The notes under the pieces are model-generated. The model did not search any database and was not told where the DNA came from. It worked only from the letters and a program-made list of their open reading frames with translations. A program made the translations under genes and the position numbers. From Candidatus Latescibacterota bacterium (lineage in GTDB: Bacteria; JAAXHH01), in contig JAJEAN010000007.1 in NCBI GenBank assembly GCA_022822725.1, positions 1,561,045-1,625,044 on the forward strand: a DNA stretch of 64,000 bases. Reading direction: 5' to 3'. This document shows positions 42,312 through 51,133 of this stretch, in pieces. The stretch's first letter is position 1, and the number at the start of each line of letters is the position of its first letter.

Positions 42312-42506
42312 TTAGTTCGGCATCATCCGCTTGAGGCGAGGCGTGTCGGCCTTGCTCACCATGGCAGTGCCGCGAAGTCCTCTCCTGCGCTTTCCGCTCT
42401 TGGACAACTTCTGGTGGGACGTGTGGGAATGGCTGCGTTTGAATTTGCCGGAGGCGACCCGCTTAAAGCGTTTCGCAGCCGCTTTCAACGTCTTGATTTT
42501 CGGCAT
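42312..42506 (-). CDS. rpmI: 50S ribosomal protein L35
   Basis: A 64-residue L35: [46 protein letters not shown]-type basic sequence. It lies between infC and rplT in the classical order. Confidence 0.96.
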   Translation of the reverse strand: MPKIKTLKAAAKRFKRVASGKFKRSHSHTSHQKLSKSGKRRRGLRGTAMVSKADTPRLKRMMPN

Positions 42507-42522
42507 GATCTACTCCTGGTAT

Positions 42523-43035
42523 CTACCTGGGCATGAGGACCAGCGACATACTGCGGCCTTCCAGCCTGGGCCGCTGCTCGATGGTGCCCACGTCTTCCAG
42601 TATCTGCGCCATGTGCTCCAGTTTCCGCTGGCCCAGTTCCACGTGTGTCATTTCACGGCCCCAGAACCGCACGGACACCTTGACCTTGTTCCCGTGCTTC
42701 AGGAACTCACGGGCCTGCTGGGCCCGGTACTCCAGGTCGTGTTCGCTGATCTTGGGCGTCTTGAAGCGGATTTCCTTCAGTTGCGTCACGTGCTGCTTCT
42801 TGCGCGATTCCTTCACCCGCTTGCTCTGCTCGTATTTGTACTTGCCAAAGTCCATGATCTTGCAGACGGGCGGGCGGGCATCGGGCGACACTTCCACGAG
42901 GTCCAGGTCGGCGCCGGACGCGAGCTGCAGGGCGTCCCTGGTCTCCATGATGCCGACCTGCTCGCCTTCCGCGCTGATCACCCGTACCTGGGGCACGCGT
43001 ATCATTCCGTTGACTCTGACGGTTCTCTTTTGAAT
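42523..43035 (-). CDS. infC: translation initiation factor IF-3 (AUU start)
   Basis: A 170-residue IF-3 when read from an ATT at 43035. The N-terminal phrase then becomes (M)QKRTVRVNGMIRVPQVRVI, matching the family RVNxxIRxPxVR, which is cut off if the first ATG (43005) is used. GGGAGG (43047-43042) lies six bases before the ATT. The N-domain (GIMETRDALQLA...), linker (RVKESRKKQ) and C-domain (IRFKTPKISEHDLEYR) are complete. The AUU start is the known basis for IF3 autoregulation. Confidence 0.96.
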   Translation of the reverse strand: MQKRTVRVNGMIRVPQVRVISAEGEQVGIMETRDALQLASGADLDLVEVSPDARPPVCKIMDFGKYKYEQSKRVKESRKKQHVTQLKEIRFKTPKISEHDLEYRAQQAREFLKHGNKVKVSVRFWGREMTHVELGQRKLEHMAQILEDVGTIEQRPRLEGRSMSLVLMPR

Positions 43036-43053
43036 GGCTTTCCTCCCGGATCC

Positions 43054-43095
43054 TTGTGCCTTCGATTCAATCCGTTGTGCCTTCGATTCAATCCG
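43054..43095. repeat. 21-bp tandem duplication at thrS stop
   Basis: Two perfect copies (43054-43074, 43075-43095) of a 21-bp unit containing GTGCCTTCGATTCAATCC. The thrS stop codon lies in the second copy, so an identical stop is repeated 21 bp further on. Confidence 0.93.
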
Positions 43096-45031
43096 TTGCC
43101 GGGACGGTACGGCTTGTCCGGACCGTCCGGTCGGTTTCTTCCTTCACCGCGCCGATCAGGGCTTCCACCGGCATGTTCCCCTGGTCGCCCTGGCCGTGAC
43201 GGCGCAGGGACACGTCGCCGGCAGCCATCTCGCGGGCCCCGGCAATGGCCATGAATGGGATCTTCTTGGTCTCCGCTTCGCGGATCTTGTACCCTACTTT
43301 CTCATTCCTCACGTCCGTCTCGACCCGGATCCCCGCGTCTTCAAGCCTTCGCGCCAGACCGCGGACATAATCGGTCTGGTGTTCCGATATGCCGATCACG
43401 ATCACCTGCACCGGGGCCAGCCAGGTCGGGAAGTCGCCGGCGCAGTGCTCGATGTACACGCCGAGGAACCGTTCCAGGCTTCCCAGTATGGCGCGGTGGA
43501 TCAGCACCGGTCGGGCGGGTTTGCCGGATTCGGTGACGTACTCCAGTCCGAACTGCTCCGGCATGTTGAAATCCAGCTGGCACGTACCCAGTTGCCAGGG
43601 GCGCTGCAGGGCGTCGTTGACGAAGAAGTCCACTTTCGGTCCGTAGAAGGCCGCCTCGCCCGGCGACACTTCGTAGTCTATGTCCATGCTGTCCAGCAAG
43701 CTGGCCAGAGACTCCTCCGCCTGGTCCCACAACTCGTCGGAACCGGCGCGCTTGTCCGAGCGCGTGGACAGGTGAATGACGGTATCTTCGAATCCGAGCG
43801 TGGTATAGGCCTCCTGCAGCATCCTGATGAAATCGTCGACTTCGTCCCGGATCTGGTCGGGACGGCAGAAGATGTGGCCGTCGTCCTGCGCGAAGGAGCG
43901 CACCCGCATCAGGCCGGCCGTCACACCGGACCGCTCGTGCCGGTGCAGCCGGGCGAAATCGGCGTACCGGACGGGCAGATCGCGGTAGGAATGGTGGCCC
44001 GCCGCGTACATGAGGCAGTGACTGGGACAGTTCATTGGCTTAGGCGCGTACTCGCGGTCGTCGGCTTCGATCGTGAACATCTCGTCCCAGAAATGCTCGT
44101 AATGGCCGGAAATCTTCCACAGGCCGGCTTCGTAGATCAGCGGCGTAATGACTTCTTCGTAGCCGTACTTCCTGTATAACTCACGCACGTAGTCGGTCAG
44201 GGTGTTGTAGACCAGGGCGCCTTTCGGAAAGAAGAAGGGCGACGCCGGCGCGTGGGGATGAAACATGAACAGATCGAGCTGCCTGCCCAGTTTGCGGTGG
44301 TCCCGGCGTTCCGCTTCGGCGCGGCGTTCCAGGTACGCGTCCAGGTCTTTCCGACTCGGATAGGAAACGCCGTATATCCGCTGCAGGCTCTGGTTGTTTT
44401 CGTCCCCGTGCCAGTAGGCGGCCGCGACGTTGAGCAGCTTGAAGGCCTTGATCTTCCCGGTCGACGGGATGTGCGGGCCCCGGCAGAGGTCGATGAAATC
44501 TCCCTGCTCGTAGATGCTGATCACCTCTTCCGCCTCGAGGTCGTCGATCATCTCGACCTTGTAGGACTCGCCCCGCTCGGTGAACAGGGCGCGGGCGTCC
44601 TCGCGCGAAAGCTCGCGGCGCCGGATGGGCATGTCCGCCCGGGACAGTTCGATCATGCGCCCCTCGATGCGCTCGAGATCATCCGTCGTGAACGGCTCCG
44701 GCTTGTCGAAATCGTAGTAGAACCCTTCCTCTATCGGTGGGCCGATGGTCAGTTGGGCATCGGGGAACAGTTCCTTGGTGGCCTGGGCCATCAGGTGCGT
44801 CGTGCTGTGCCAGTAAACCTCCCGGCCCTCGGGATTGCTGAAAGTCAGCACCTCCAGGGAGGCGTCCCCGTCAAGCCGGTGGTCCAGGTCGACCTGGTCG
44901 CCGTCGATCTTGGCCGCGAGCGCCGCCTTGCCCAGGCCGGGACCGATGCGCGTCACCGCGTCCATGACCGTCGATCCCTGCTCCATTTCGATCTGACCGC
45001 CGTCGGGAAGTGTGATCCTGACGTTTTTCAA
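43088..45031 (-). CDS. thrS: threonine--tRNA ligase (TTG start)
   Basis: A 647-residue ThrRS with a TGS domain (LKNVRITLPDGGQIEMEQGSTVMDAV), editing domain, class II core (motif 2 RVRSFAQDDGHIFC; motif 3 VLIHRAILGSLERFLGVYIEH) and anticodon-binding domain. The TTG at 45031 has AGGAG seven bases upstream and gives the family N-terminus; the longer frame adds 34 residues without family resemblance. First gene of the thrS-infC-rpmI-rplT-pheST operon. Confidence 0.96.
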   Translation of the reverse strand: MKNVRITLPDGGQIEMEQGSTVMDAVTRIGPGLGKAALAAKIDGDQVDLDHRLDGDASLEVLTFSNPEGREVYWHSTTHLMAQATKELFPDAQLTIGPPIEEGFYYDFDKPEPFTTDDLERIEGRMIELSRADMPIRRRELSREDARALFTERGESYKVEMIDDLEAEEVISIYEQGDFIDLCRGPHIPSTGKIKAFKLLNVAAAYWHGDENNQSLQRIYGVSYPSRKDLDAYLERRAEAERRDHRKLGRQLDLFMFHPHAPASPFFFPKGALVYNTLTDYVRELYRKYGYEEVITPLIYEAGLWKISGHYEHFWDEMFTIEADDREYAPKPMNCPSHCLMYAAGHHSYRDLPVRYADFARLHRHERSGVTAGLMRVRSFAQDDGHIFCRPDQIRDEVDDFIRMLQEAYTTLGFEDTVIHLSTRSDKRAGSDELWDQAEESLASLLDSMDIDYEVSPGEAAFYGPKVDFFVNDALQRPWQLGTCQLDFNMPEQFGLEYVTESGKPARPVLIHRAILGSLERFLGVYIEHCAGDFPTWLAPVQVIVIGISEHQTDYVRGLARRLEDAGIRVETDVRNEKVGYKIREAETKKIPFMAIAGAREMAAGDVSLRRHGQGDQGNMPVEALIGAVKEETDRTVRTSRTVPATD

Positions 45032-45117
45032 TGACTGGCTCCTGGTTTGACCCACAGCGTATTCAGGCTGAACCACCCGATCCCACAAGGCCTTTCTGCC
45101 TACCGGACAAACAGAAA

Positions 45118-45146
45118 AAAATAAGGCCCGCACCGGGATTTGTCAA
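45118..45146 (-). promoter_or_regulatory. sigma70-type promoter for thrS operon
   Basis: Minus strand: TTGACA (45146-45141), 17-bp spacer, TATTTT (45123-45118), about 90 bp before the thrS start. Confidence 0.7.
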
Positions 45147-45172
45147 TAGATTTACCATGCCCGAAAATCCCC

Positions 45173-46630
45173 TCAGCGTTCGAACAGGCTGCCCATCATA
45201 TCGCTGTAGGAACGCCGGCCGTCGGCAACGTTCTTGCTAATCCTCGAATGCTGGTGCAAACCCTCGAGCAGGAACTCCATGGCAACGGACAGTTCCGCCC
45301 GGTTTTCCGTCCTGACGTGCCGGCCGGCCAGCTTCCTTAGTCCGTCGACACCGTTGAGCGCGCCATAATAGGATTTGTCGTCCATGGTATCCGAAATCTC
45401 GACCGTATGTCCTTCTTCGAACCAGGCCAGGACCTCCTGGTAGCACGTGCCGCGTTCATCATCCTCGCCGTAGACCGCGGGAAAGTAGCTTTCGAATACC
45501 TCCTTCACGGCCCGCCCGATCAGTGCTTCGGCCACCTTGACTTCGCCTTCCTGCTCGCCCTCGTACACGAGTTCCAGCTTGCCAGTCATCGCCGGGATCA
45601 CGGCGGACAGATCGCACATGCGGGGCACGACGGACCGCTTGCCCTGAAGGATGCATCGCTTCTCGACCTGGCTGACCAGGTTCTCCATGGCGGCGATGGT
45701 CATGCGCGTGCTTACGCCGGAGGTCTGGTCGATGAACTCGCTGCTACGGGCCTGGAAGGCGATTTCCTCCACTGTTTCGCGCAGGAAGGACGGCATGTCG
45801 ACCCGTACGCCGCCGGGCCGTTCGGTCCAGGCCTCCTGGTCGGTGATGGCCATGGCGTATTCGCGGTTGACGGGATAGTGGGTCAGTATCTGCGAATCGA
45901 TCCGGTCCTTGAGCGGGGTGATGATGGCCCCGCGGTTGGTATAGTCTTCCGGGTTCGCCGAGAAGACGATCATCACGTCCAGGGGAATCCGTACGGGGAA
46001 TCCCCTGATCTGGATGTCCTTCTCTTCCATGATGTTCAGCAGGCCGACCTGGATGCGGGGCTGGAGATCGGGCAGTTCGTTCACGGCGAAAATGCCCCGG
46101 TTCATCCTCGGGATGATGCCGAAGTGGATCACGCCCTCGTGGGCGTAGTGAAGCCGCTGGGAGGCCGCCTTGATGGGATCGATGTCGCCGATCAGGTCGG
46201 AAATGGTCACGTCGGGCGTGGCGAGCTTCTCGCCGTAACGCCGCGACCGGCCGATCCATTCGATAGGCGTGTCGTCCCCGTGTTCGGCCAGCAGGTCCCG
46301 GGCGCGCCGGCTGACGGGCACGTAAGGCGAACTGTTGATCTCGCAGCCTGCGATCACCGGGAGGTATTCATCGAGCAGCGTGACCAGGGCTCTCAGGATA
46401 CGGGTCTTCGCCTGTCCCCTCAGCCCGAGAAGAATGAAGTCGTGCCGGGAAAGGATCGCGTTGACCAGTTCGGCGATGACGGTCTCGTCGTAACCGACGA
46501 TGCCGGGGAAGACCTGCTCGCCGCGGGCAAGCTTGACCATCAGGTTGTCCCGCATCTCGTCCTTGACGGTCCGTTGCGGATATCCCATGCCGCGCAGCGC
46601 ACCGATGGTCGTGGCAGCGGTGTAGTCCAT
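45173..46630 (-). CDS. AAA+ ATPase, magnesium-chelatase/MoxR-like
   Basis: A 485-residue AAA+ protein of the ChlI/MoxR superfamily: P-loop variant GLRGQAKTR (about 69-77, as in ChlI GxxGxAK), GIFAVNELPDLQPRIQVGLLNIMEEKDIQIRGF (Walker B and pre-sensor insert) and SANPEDYTNRG (sensor 1). Despite database habit, no porphyrin genes are near, so Mg chelation is unlikely. MoxR relatives usually act as chaperones with a VWA-domain partner; none is in the window. It has its own strong promoter (46708-46736). Confidence 0.85.
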   Translation of the reverse strand: MDYTAATTIGALRGMGYPQRTVKDEMRDNLMVKLARGEQVFPGIVGYDETVIAELVNAILSRHDFILLGLRGQAKTRILRALVTLLDEYLPVIAGCEINSSPYVPVSRRARDLLAEHGDDTPIEWIGRSRRYGEKLATPDVTISDLIGDIDPIKAASQRLHYAHEGVIHFGIIPRMNRGIFAVNELPDLQPRIQVGLLNIMEEKDIQIRGFPVRIPLDVMIVFSANPEDYTNRGAIITPLKDRIDSQILTHYPVNREYAMAITDQEAWTERPGGVRVDMPSFLRETVEEIAFQARSSEFIDQTSGVSTRMTIAAMENLVSQVEKRCILQGKRSVVPRMCDLSAVIPAMTGKLELVYEGEQEGEVKVAEALIGRAVKEVFESYFPAVYGEDDERGTCYQEVLAWFEEGHTVEISDTMDDKSYYGALNGVDGLRKLAGRHVRTENRAELSVAMEFLLEGLHQHSRISKNVADGRRSYSDMMGSLFER

Positions 46631-46707
46631 GTGCTCCCGGGTGTCCGTAAAATGGATGGATTCGTGGGGAGGATCCGTGGCGTGGATTCCCTTCCGACAG
46701 TCGACGG

Positions 46708-46736
46708 ATTCTATCCCGCGAGGTCCGTCCTGTCAA
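46708..46736 (-). promoter_or_regulatory. sigma70-type promoter for AAA+ gene
   Basis: Minus strand: TTGACA (46736-46731), 17-bp spacer, TAGAAT (46713-46708). Near consensus. Confidence 0.78.
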
Positions 46737-46780
46737 CAGTTTTTTGGCTTCTTCCGGGGACCGGCGCACCGCCTTTTCCT

Positions 46781-46809
46781 TTGACTTGGACGGGCCTTTT
46801 GGCTATGTT
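46781..46809 (+). promoter_or_regulatory. sigma70-type promoter for unknown gene/PBP1A
   Basis: TTGACT (46781-46786), 17-bp spacer, TATGTT (46804-46809). The start codon is only eight bases beyond the -10 box, so the transcript would be leaderless or nearly so, unless another promoter is used. Confidence 0.6.
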
Positions 46810-46817
46810 GAAAGGTC

Positions 46818-47849
46818 ATGAAGAACGTGATCCACGCAGCGCTCACCGCGTCGCTGGCCGTCGCGCTGGTTGCCGTGGGCCTGGTCGAAATGCGATGGCA
46901 TGTCATCGAACGGTTCGTCGGCGCGTACATGGACGCCCGCAACGATTCCCGCGACCGGCTGGATCGGTTCGTCGACCAGGAGAGCCGGACCAACCAGGCG
47001 CTGGAGAAGGCGAACGAGTTGATCGAGCAGCGCAGCCAGTACGCGCTCGATGCGGGAGAGGATCCCGGCCGGCCGGACGCCGGGTTCGCCTCGCCGTCCG
47101 ACGTCGTCAGGCTGGAACGCGGGCACAAGTTGATCATGACCCGGGACCGATTCCTGGCCATGCCCGAATGGCTGACCGGCGCTGACCCCCCTCCAGGCAC
47201 GCGTACCGCGGACCGGACCGGCTTCAGGCCCTATGAGCCGGTGGTCACGCCCGTTGCCGGAGCGCCGGATGAACCAGCCGGCTCACCCACCGGCGCACTA
47301 ATTGCCGCGGGAGTGGATGGGTCGGCGGACACGCCCGTTGCCGCTGGAATGGGTGGGCCGGCGGACACGCCCGTTGCCGCTGGGGCGGATGCACCTTCCC
47401 TGCCGCCATCAGCCTTCGAACCCGATTCCCTTTCAACCTGGACGCGCACGGTCGTCATCCGGCCGGGCTGGATACGCCGGGGCGAGGTCTACATGGTGGA
47501 CGACGACAACTACATCCTGCACCGCATGCCCATATCGACCGGGCAATTCGATCTCATCGACGCATACGCTTCGGCGGCCGAAGGGCGGATGCACGAGGAC
47601 ATGGAGCACGTGTACGAGGCCGGGGAGTTTTTCGACACGCTGCGAAGCCTGGAAATGGAAATGCGGGACGAAATCATCGATCCGATCAGGTTCAGGGACC
47701 TGGAAGAGACCGCGCAGCGGGTAGGAGTATCGGAGAACCAGCGGATCATCCAGATCGAACGGCTGGTCGACGGCCAGATCGCCGTGGTCACCATACCGGT
47801 GTCCGCGGATCTGTTCGTGGAACTGTACGTGGCGCTCGGAGCGCTTTGA
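46818..47849 (+). CDS. membrane-anchored protein of unknown function
   Basis: A 343-residue protein with one N-terminal helix (about 5-24), a coiled-coil-prone region (30-80), a Pro/Ala/Gly-rich linker (about 115-205) containing a 12-residue repeat (GxADTPVAAGMG), and a charged C-terminal domain (210-343: TVVIRPGWIRRGEVYMVDDDNYILHRMP...). It is 31 bp before the PBP1A gene and likely co-expressed, so a cell-wall role is possible. I do not recognise a family. Confidence 0.75.
   Translation: MKNVIHAALTASLAVALVAVGLVEMRWHVIERFVGAYMDARNDSRDRLDRFVDQESRTNQALEKANELIEQRSQYALDAGEDPGRPDAGFASPSDVVRLERGHKLIMTRDRFLAMPEWLTGADPPPGTRTADRTGFRPYEPVVTPVAGAPDEPAGSPTGALIAAGVDGSADTPVAAGMGGPADTPVAAGADAPSLPPSAFEPDSLSTWTRTVVIRPGWIRRGEVYMVDDDNYILHRMPISTGQFDLIDAYASAAEGRMHEDMEHVYEAGEFFDTLRSLEMEMRDEIIDPIRFRDLEETAQRVGVSENQRIIQIERLVDGQIAVVTIPVSADLFVELYVALGAL
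47319..47390. repeat. 36-bp in-frame tandem repeat
   Basis: Two near-identical 36-bp units containing GCGGACACGCCCGTTGCCGC (starting near 47325 and 47361), coding for ADTPVAAG(M/A) in the linker of the unknown membrane protein. Confidence 0.88.
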
Positions 47850-47880
47850 TCCGTCCATTGCGGACGGACCGGGAAAGGCG

Positions 47881-50490
47881 ATGGACTTCTTGCGAGACCT
47901 ACGGGACAGACTCCCGGGAAAGAACTGGATGAATCGCATCGGACGACTACTGGGGAAGATCCTGCGGAGCTTCCGGCGGATGCGTTTTCGCGGCGCAGGC
48001 AACGGAGGGCGTCGCAGCGCGGGGAACCACGTCTTGCGCGCCTCAGGTAGCGTCGGCCAACGCGGCCAGGAAGACCACGGCGTACGCGCCTCGGGTAGCG
48101 TCGGCCAACGCGGCCAGGAAGACCACGGCGTACGCGCCACGGCCGCAAAAGTCCGGGAATCCCTGGGCGCGCGGTCATTCAGGTATATCAGGCGTGTGGT
48201 ATACGCAGGATTCGGCGTGCTGCTGATCGGTGTGCTCGTAGCCGTCGTGCTGTTCTTCTTCACCGTGCCGTCCATTCCCCGCCTTCCGGACGACCTGAAC
48301 GACATCTTTGGACAGATGACCCGGATCTACGCCGAAGACCAGGAGGGCAATCCCCGCCTGGTGCATACGCTGGGCGGCCACCGCCGGGTCGCTTTGGAAG
48401 AGATCGCGCCGTGGTTCCGTGACGCGATCATCGCCACCGAGGACGCCGATTTCTATCAACACCGGGGCGTGGACAAGCCCGGCATCGTCCGGGCCTTCGT
48501 GACGAATCTCCGCGAGGGCCGGATCCTGGGGCAGGGCGCGAGCACGATCACCCAGCAGCTTGCGCGCCACCTCTTCTTCACCCGTGAGAAGATATGGATC
48601 CGCAAGATCCGCGAAGCCATGGCTTCCATGCAAATCGAGGCGAGGTTCAGCAAAGACGAGATCCTGTCCGCCTACTGCAACAACATGTATTTCGGCGCCG
48701 ACGCCTATGGCGTGGAAGAGGCCGCGCAACGGTTCTTCAGCAAGCACGCGAGTGAGCTCACACTCGGTGAATCCGCGCTGCTCGCCGGGCTGGTCCAGCG
48801 ACCGAGCGACTACAACCCCTACTATCGCATGGACCGTGCGCTCAGCCGCAGGGAAACCGTGTTACGCCGCATGATGGACAACGGGTACATCACGGAGGAA
48901 GATGCCGCGCGGGCCCGGGAGGAAGATATCAGGCTCATGGGAACGAGCATCGGTCCGGCCAGGGGGCCGTATTACCTCGATTACGTGGAAGACCTTCTGA
49001 TCCGGCGCTTCGGCAGCAACCTGGTCTACAACGGCGGGCTCACCGTCCACATCGCCATGGACCTGGACTTGCAGAAACTCGCCGAGGAGACCATCAGTAC
49101 CCGGATGGCCTATGTGGATTCACTGGTCGGCGATCCGGCCTACGAAACGGCCACGGCGGAAGAACGGAAGCAGTCGCTTGAAGCGGCGCTGGTCGCCGTC
49201 GACACGCACACCGGGGCGGTACGGGCCCTGGCCGGTGGCCGCGATTACACGACGAGCGAATTCAACCGGGCCGTCGAGAGCAACCGGCAACCGGGGTCCG
49301 GCTTCAAACCGGTCGTCTACCTGGCGGCGCTGGACTACCTGGGTTATTCCGCCAACACGGTCGTGGTGGACGAGCCTGTGGCCTATACCACCGAACTGGG
49401 TGATTTCTGGGAACCGCAGAATTTCACCCGTGAGTACGAGGGGCCCGTCATCCTCAAGCGGGCCTTCATGCGTTCGATCAACGTGGTCTCCGCGAAACTG
49501 GTCAGCGAAGTCGGTCCTGCGACGGTCATCGAGTACGCCCGCCGCCTGGGCATCACCAGCCCGCTGGAGCCCATACTTTCCCTGGCCCTGGGAACCAACG
49601 GCGTCTCGCCCCTGGAGATGGCTTCCGCATACTCCGTATTCGCCACGGGCGGGATCTATCACAGACCCCACGTCATCACCCGCGTGGAAGATTCCGAGGG
49701 CCGAGTGATTGAAGAAACCGAGCTGGATTCGCGGCGCGTGATCAGTGAGCAGTCCGCCTACCTGATGCTCGATCTCCTGCGCGGCGTTATGAGCGGCGGC
49801 ACAGGCGTCGGCGCACGTTACCGATATGGTTTCACGGTCCCGAGCGGCGGAAAGACGGGGACTTCGAGCGAATCCAGGGACGTCTGGTTCAACGGTTTTA
49901 CAAAAGATCTCGCAACCTCAGTCTGGGTGGGATACGACGATGCCAGACCCCTCCTGTCCATCGTGGAAGACGAGGAGATCACCGGCGCTTCGGGGGCCAT
50001 TCCCGTCTGGGCGCCCTTCATGAAACAGGCCGCGGTACTGCAGGAACAGCGTGAAGTCCTGGCGAAGACGGCGGCCGATTCCGCGGACAACCGGTTGGCC
50101 GAGTTTCCGGCCGAAGTCGTCGGCGAGGTCGGCGGGACGGAAGCCGGGCTGGAATCGACCCCGGAAGAGGAAGCGAAAACCGCGCCGGCATTCCCCATGC
50201 CGCTGGGTATCGAGAAAATCCGCGTCGACTTCCGCACGGGCCGGCTGTCCCAGGATCCGGGAAGCTCACTGGTCGTGACTGTCCGGGGCACGAATCCCCG
50301 GGTAAGAACAGAGATGACCCAGCCGGACGGGGCCGCTACCGAAGAGACTGGATTGCTGAGGCCGGCGGACGGGGCCGCTACCGAAGAGACCGGACTCCTC
50401 CTGGAGCCGGCGGCGACGGAGGAACCTCTGGACCAGGCCGGCCGAACGAACCGGGCTATACGTCAGGATATGACGGACCAGGCGAACTAG
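47881..50490 (+). CDS. penicillin-binding protein 1A, bifunctional glycosyltransferase/transpeptidase
   Basis: An 869-residue class A PBP. The cytoplasmic N-tail (1-100) is Arg-rich and carries a perfect 16-residue duplication. The TM helix is near 108-130. The glycosyltransferase domain has the catalytic Glu in IIATEDADFYQHRGVD and GASTITQQLARHLF. The transpeptidase has SxxK (PGSGFKP), SxN (RSINVV) and KTG (GGKTGTSSESRDVWF). The C-tail has a TEETGLL repeat. It polymerises and cross-links peptidoglycan. GGAAAGG precedes the ATG. Confidence 0.95.
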   Translation: MDFLRDLRDRLPGKNWMNRIGRLLGKILRSFRRMRFRGAGNGGRRSAGNHVLRASGSVGQRGQEDHGVRASGSVGQRGQEDHGVRATAAKVRESLGARSFRYIRRVVYAGFGVLLIGVLVAVVLFFFTVPSIPRLPDDLNDIFGQMTRIYAEDQEGNPRLVHTLGGHRRVALEEIAPWFRDAIIATEDADFYQHRGVDKPGIVRAFVTNLREGRILGQGASTITQQLARHLFFTREKIWIRKIREAMASMQIEARFSKDEILSAYCNNMYFGADAYGVEEAAQRFFSKHASELTLGESALLAGLVQRPSDYNPYYRMDRALSRRETVLRRMMDNGYITEEDAARAREEDIRLMGTSIGPARGPYYLDYVEDLLIRRFGSNLVYNGGLTVHIAMDLDLQKLAEETISTRMAYVDSLVGDPAYETATAEERKQSLEAALVAVDTHTGAVRALAGGRDYTTSEFNRAVESNRQPGSGFKPVVYLAALDYLGYSANTVVVDEPVAYTTELGDFWEPQNFTREYEGPVILKRAFMRSINVVSAKLVSEVGPATVIEYARRLGITSPLEPILSLALGTNGVSPLEMASAYSVFATGGIYHRPHVITRVEDSEGRVIEETELDSRRVISEQSAYLMLDLLRGVMSGGTGVGARYRYGFTVPSGGKTGTSSESRDVWFNGFTKDLATSVWVGYDDARPLLSIVEDEEITGASGAIPVWAPFMKQAAVLQEQREVLAKTAADSADNRLAEFPAEVVGEVGGTEAGLESTPEEEAKTAPAFPMPLGIEKIRVDFRTGRLSQDPGSSLVVTVRGTNPRVRTEMTQPDGAATEETGLLRPADGAATEETGLLLEPAATEEPLDQAGRTNRAIRQDMTDQAN
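48037..48132. repeat. 48-bp in-frame tandem duplication in PBP N-tail
   Basis: Two copies (48037-48084, 48085-48132), one base different, coding for RASGSVGQRGQEDHGV in the cytoplasmic tail, followed by a partial third copy. Confidence 0.95.
50326..50409. repeat. 42-bp in-frame tandem repeat in PBP C-tail
   Basis: Two units (50326-50367 and 50368-50409) sharing GACGGGGCCGCTACCGAAGA, coding for DGAATEETGLL(R/L). Confidence 0.9.
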
Positions 50491-50498
50491 TAGGACCC

Positions 50499-50552
50499 GG
50501 CGGACCAGGCGGACCAGGCGGACCAGGCGGACCAGGCGGACCAGGCGGACCA
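50499..50552. repeat. 9-bp perfect tandem array, six copies
   Basis: Six uninterrupted copies of GGACCAGGC in the 113-bp gap between PBP1A and the convergent 91-residue gene. This is the same family of unit as in the JAMM gene and the beta-propeller gene. Confidence 0.97.
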
Positions 50553-50603
50553 ATTGATCATCAATAGGGCTGGCGTCGAAAAGTCGCAGGACTACGCGGG
50601 AGA

Positions 50604-50879
50604 TCAGTTGCCCTGCGTGTACTCAGGTCCTGAACGGTTGCGGTCTATCGCTTCCCGGACCGCGGGAATCAGGAAGACGTTTTCCAGGGGAAATTCGGAG
50701 AATGCGCGGCCGAGGAGGTTGATCCGTCCGTCGGTGTCGAGCCGCTTGTTGATGACGATATGATACCTGCCGCGGTACCGGCACAGCCCGCCGTCGCCGT
50801 CCAGCTTGCCGTAGCGGACCCGGATCGACATCCGTTCCGCCAGGTCTTCGAATTCCTGCAAAAGGGTCGTACTGTCCAT
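50604..50879 (-). CDS. conserved-looking hypothetical protein
   Basis: A 91-residue protein: MDSTTLLQEFEDLAERMSIRVRYGKLDGDGGLCRYRG..., then HIVINKRL and a C-terminal helix FPLENVFLIPAVREAI. It looks like a compact alpha/beta protein; I recall similar small proteins of unknown function in other phyla but cannot name a family. It has a candidate promoter at 50997-51025. An in-frame GTG lies three codons upstream. Confidence 0.7.
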   Translation of the reverse strand: MDSTTLLQEFEDLAERMSIRVRYGKLDGDGGLCRYRGRYHIVINKRLDTDGRINLLGRAFSEFPLENVFLIPAVREAIDRNRSGPEYTQGN

Positions 50880-50996
50880 GGCGCACACGAAGGCAAGACG
50901 ATCACGCTGTAGCCCGCCGGGTCTGGAATCTCCCGTTAAGCCGCGGATCGGACTCCGATTCGCACGTCGCTGTTACCGGACGCTTTAATGAGTCGT

Positions 50997-51025
50997 AACT
51001 TATATCGGTCGCCGTCACGGGTCAA
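50997..51025 (-). promoter_or_regulatory. candidate promoter for the 91-residue gene
   Basis: Minus strand: TTGACC (51025-51020), 17-bp spacer, TAAGTT (51002-50997). Confidence 0.5.
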
Positions 51026-51058
51026 GTCCCGATGTGCCGCCACGGGGGAACAAAACAC

Positions 51059-51087
51059 TTGACACCGGACGGCCGGATCATGATATT
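51059..51087 (+). promoter_or_regulatory. sigma70-type promoter for tRNA genes
   Basis: TTGACA (51059-51064), 17-bp spacer, GATATT (51082-51087), about 45 bp before tRNA-Gly. Confidence 0.65.
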
Positions 51088-51133
51088 TTCGGGGAAGTTT
51101 GCAGTATCGTCCGCGAAGGTTTGCGTGTTATCA

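Noticed and set aside
45032-45172. T-box or other tRNA-sensing leader upstream of thrS
   Set aside because: No T-box core sequence or specifier stem is visible, and T-boxes are mostly in Gram-positive bacteria; only a promoter can be supported.
50499-50552. Possible CRISPR array
   Set aside because: The 9-bp units are contiguous with no spacers. None of the repeats in the window has the 25-40 bp repeat plus unique spacer pattern, and no cas gene is present.
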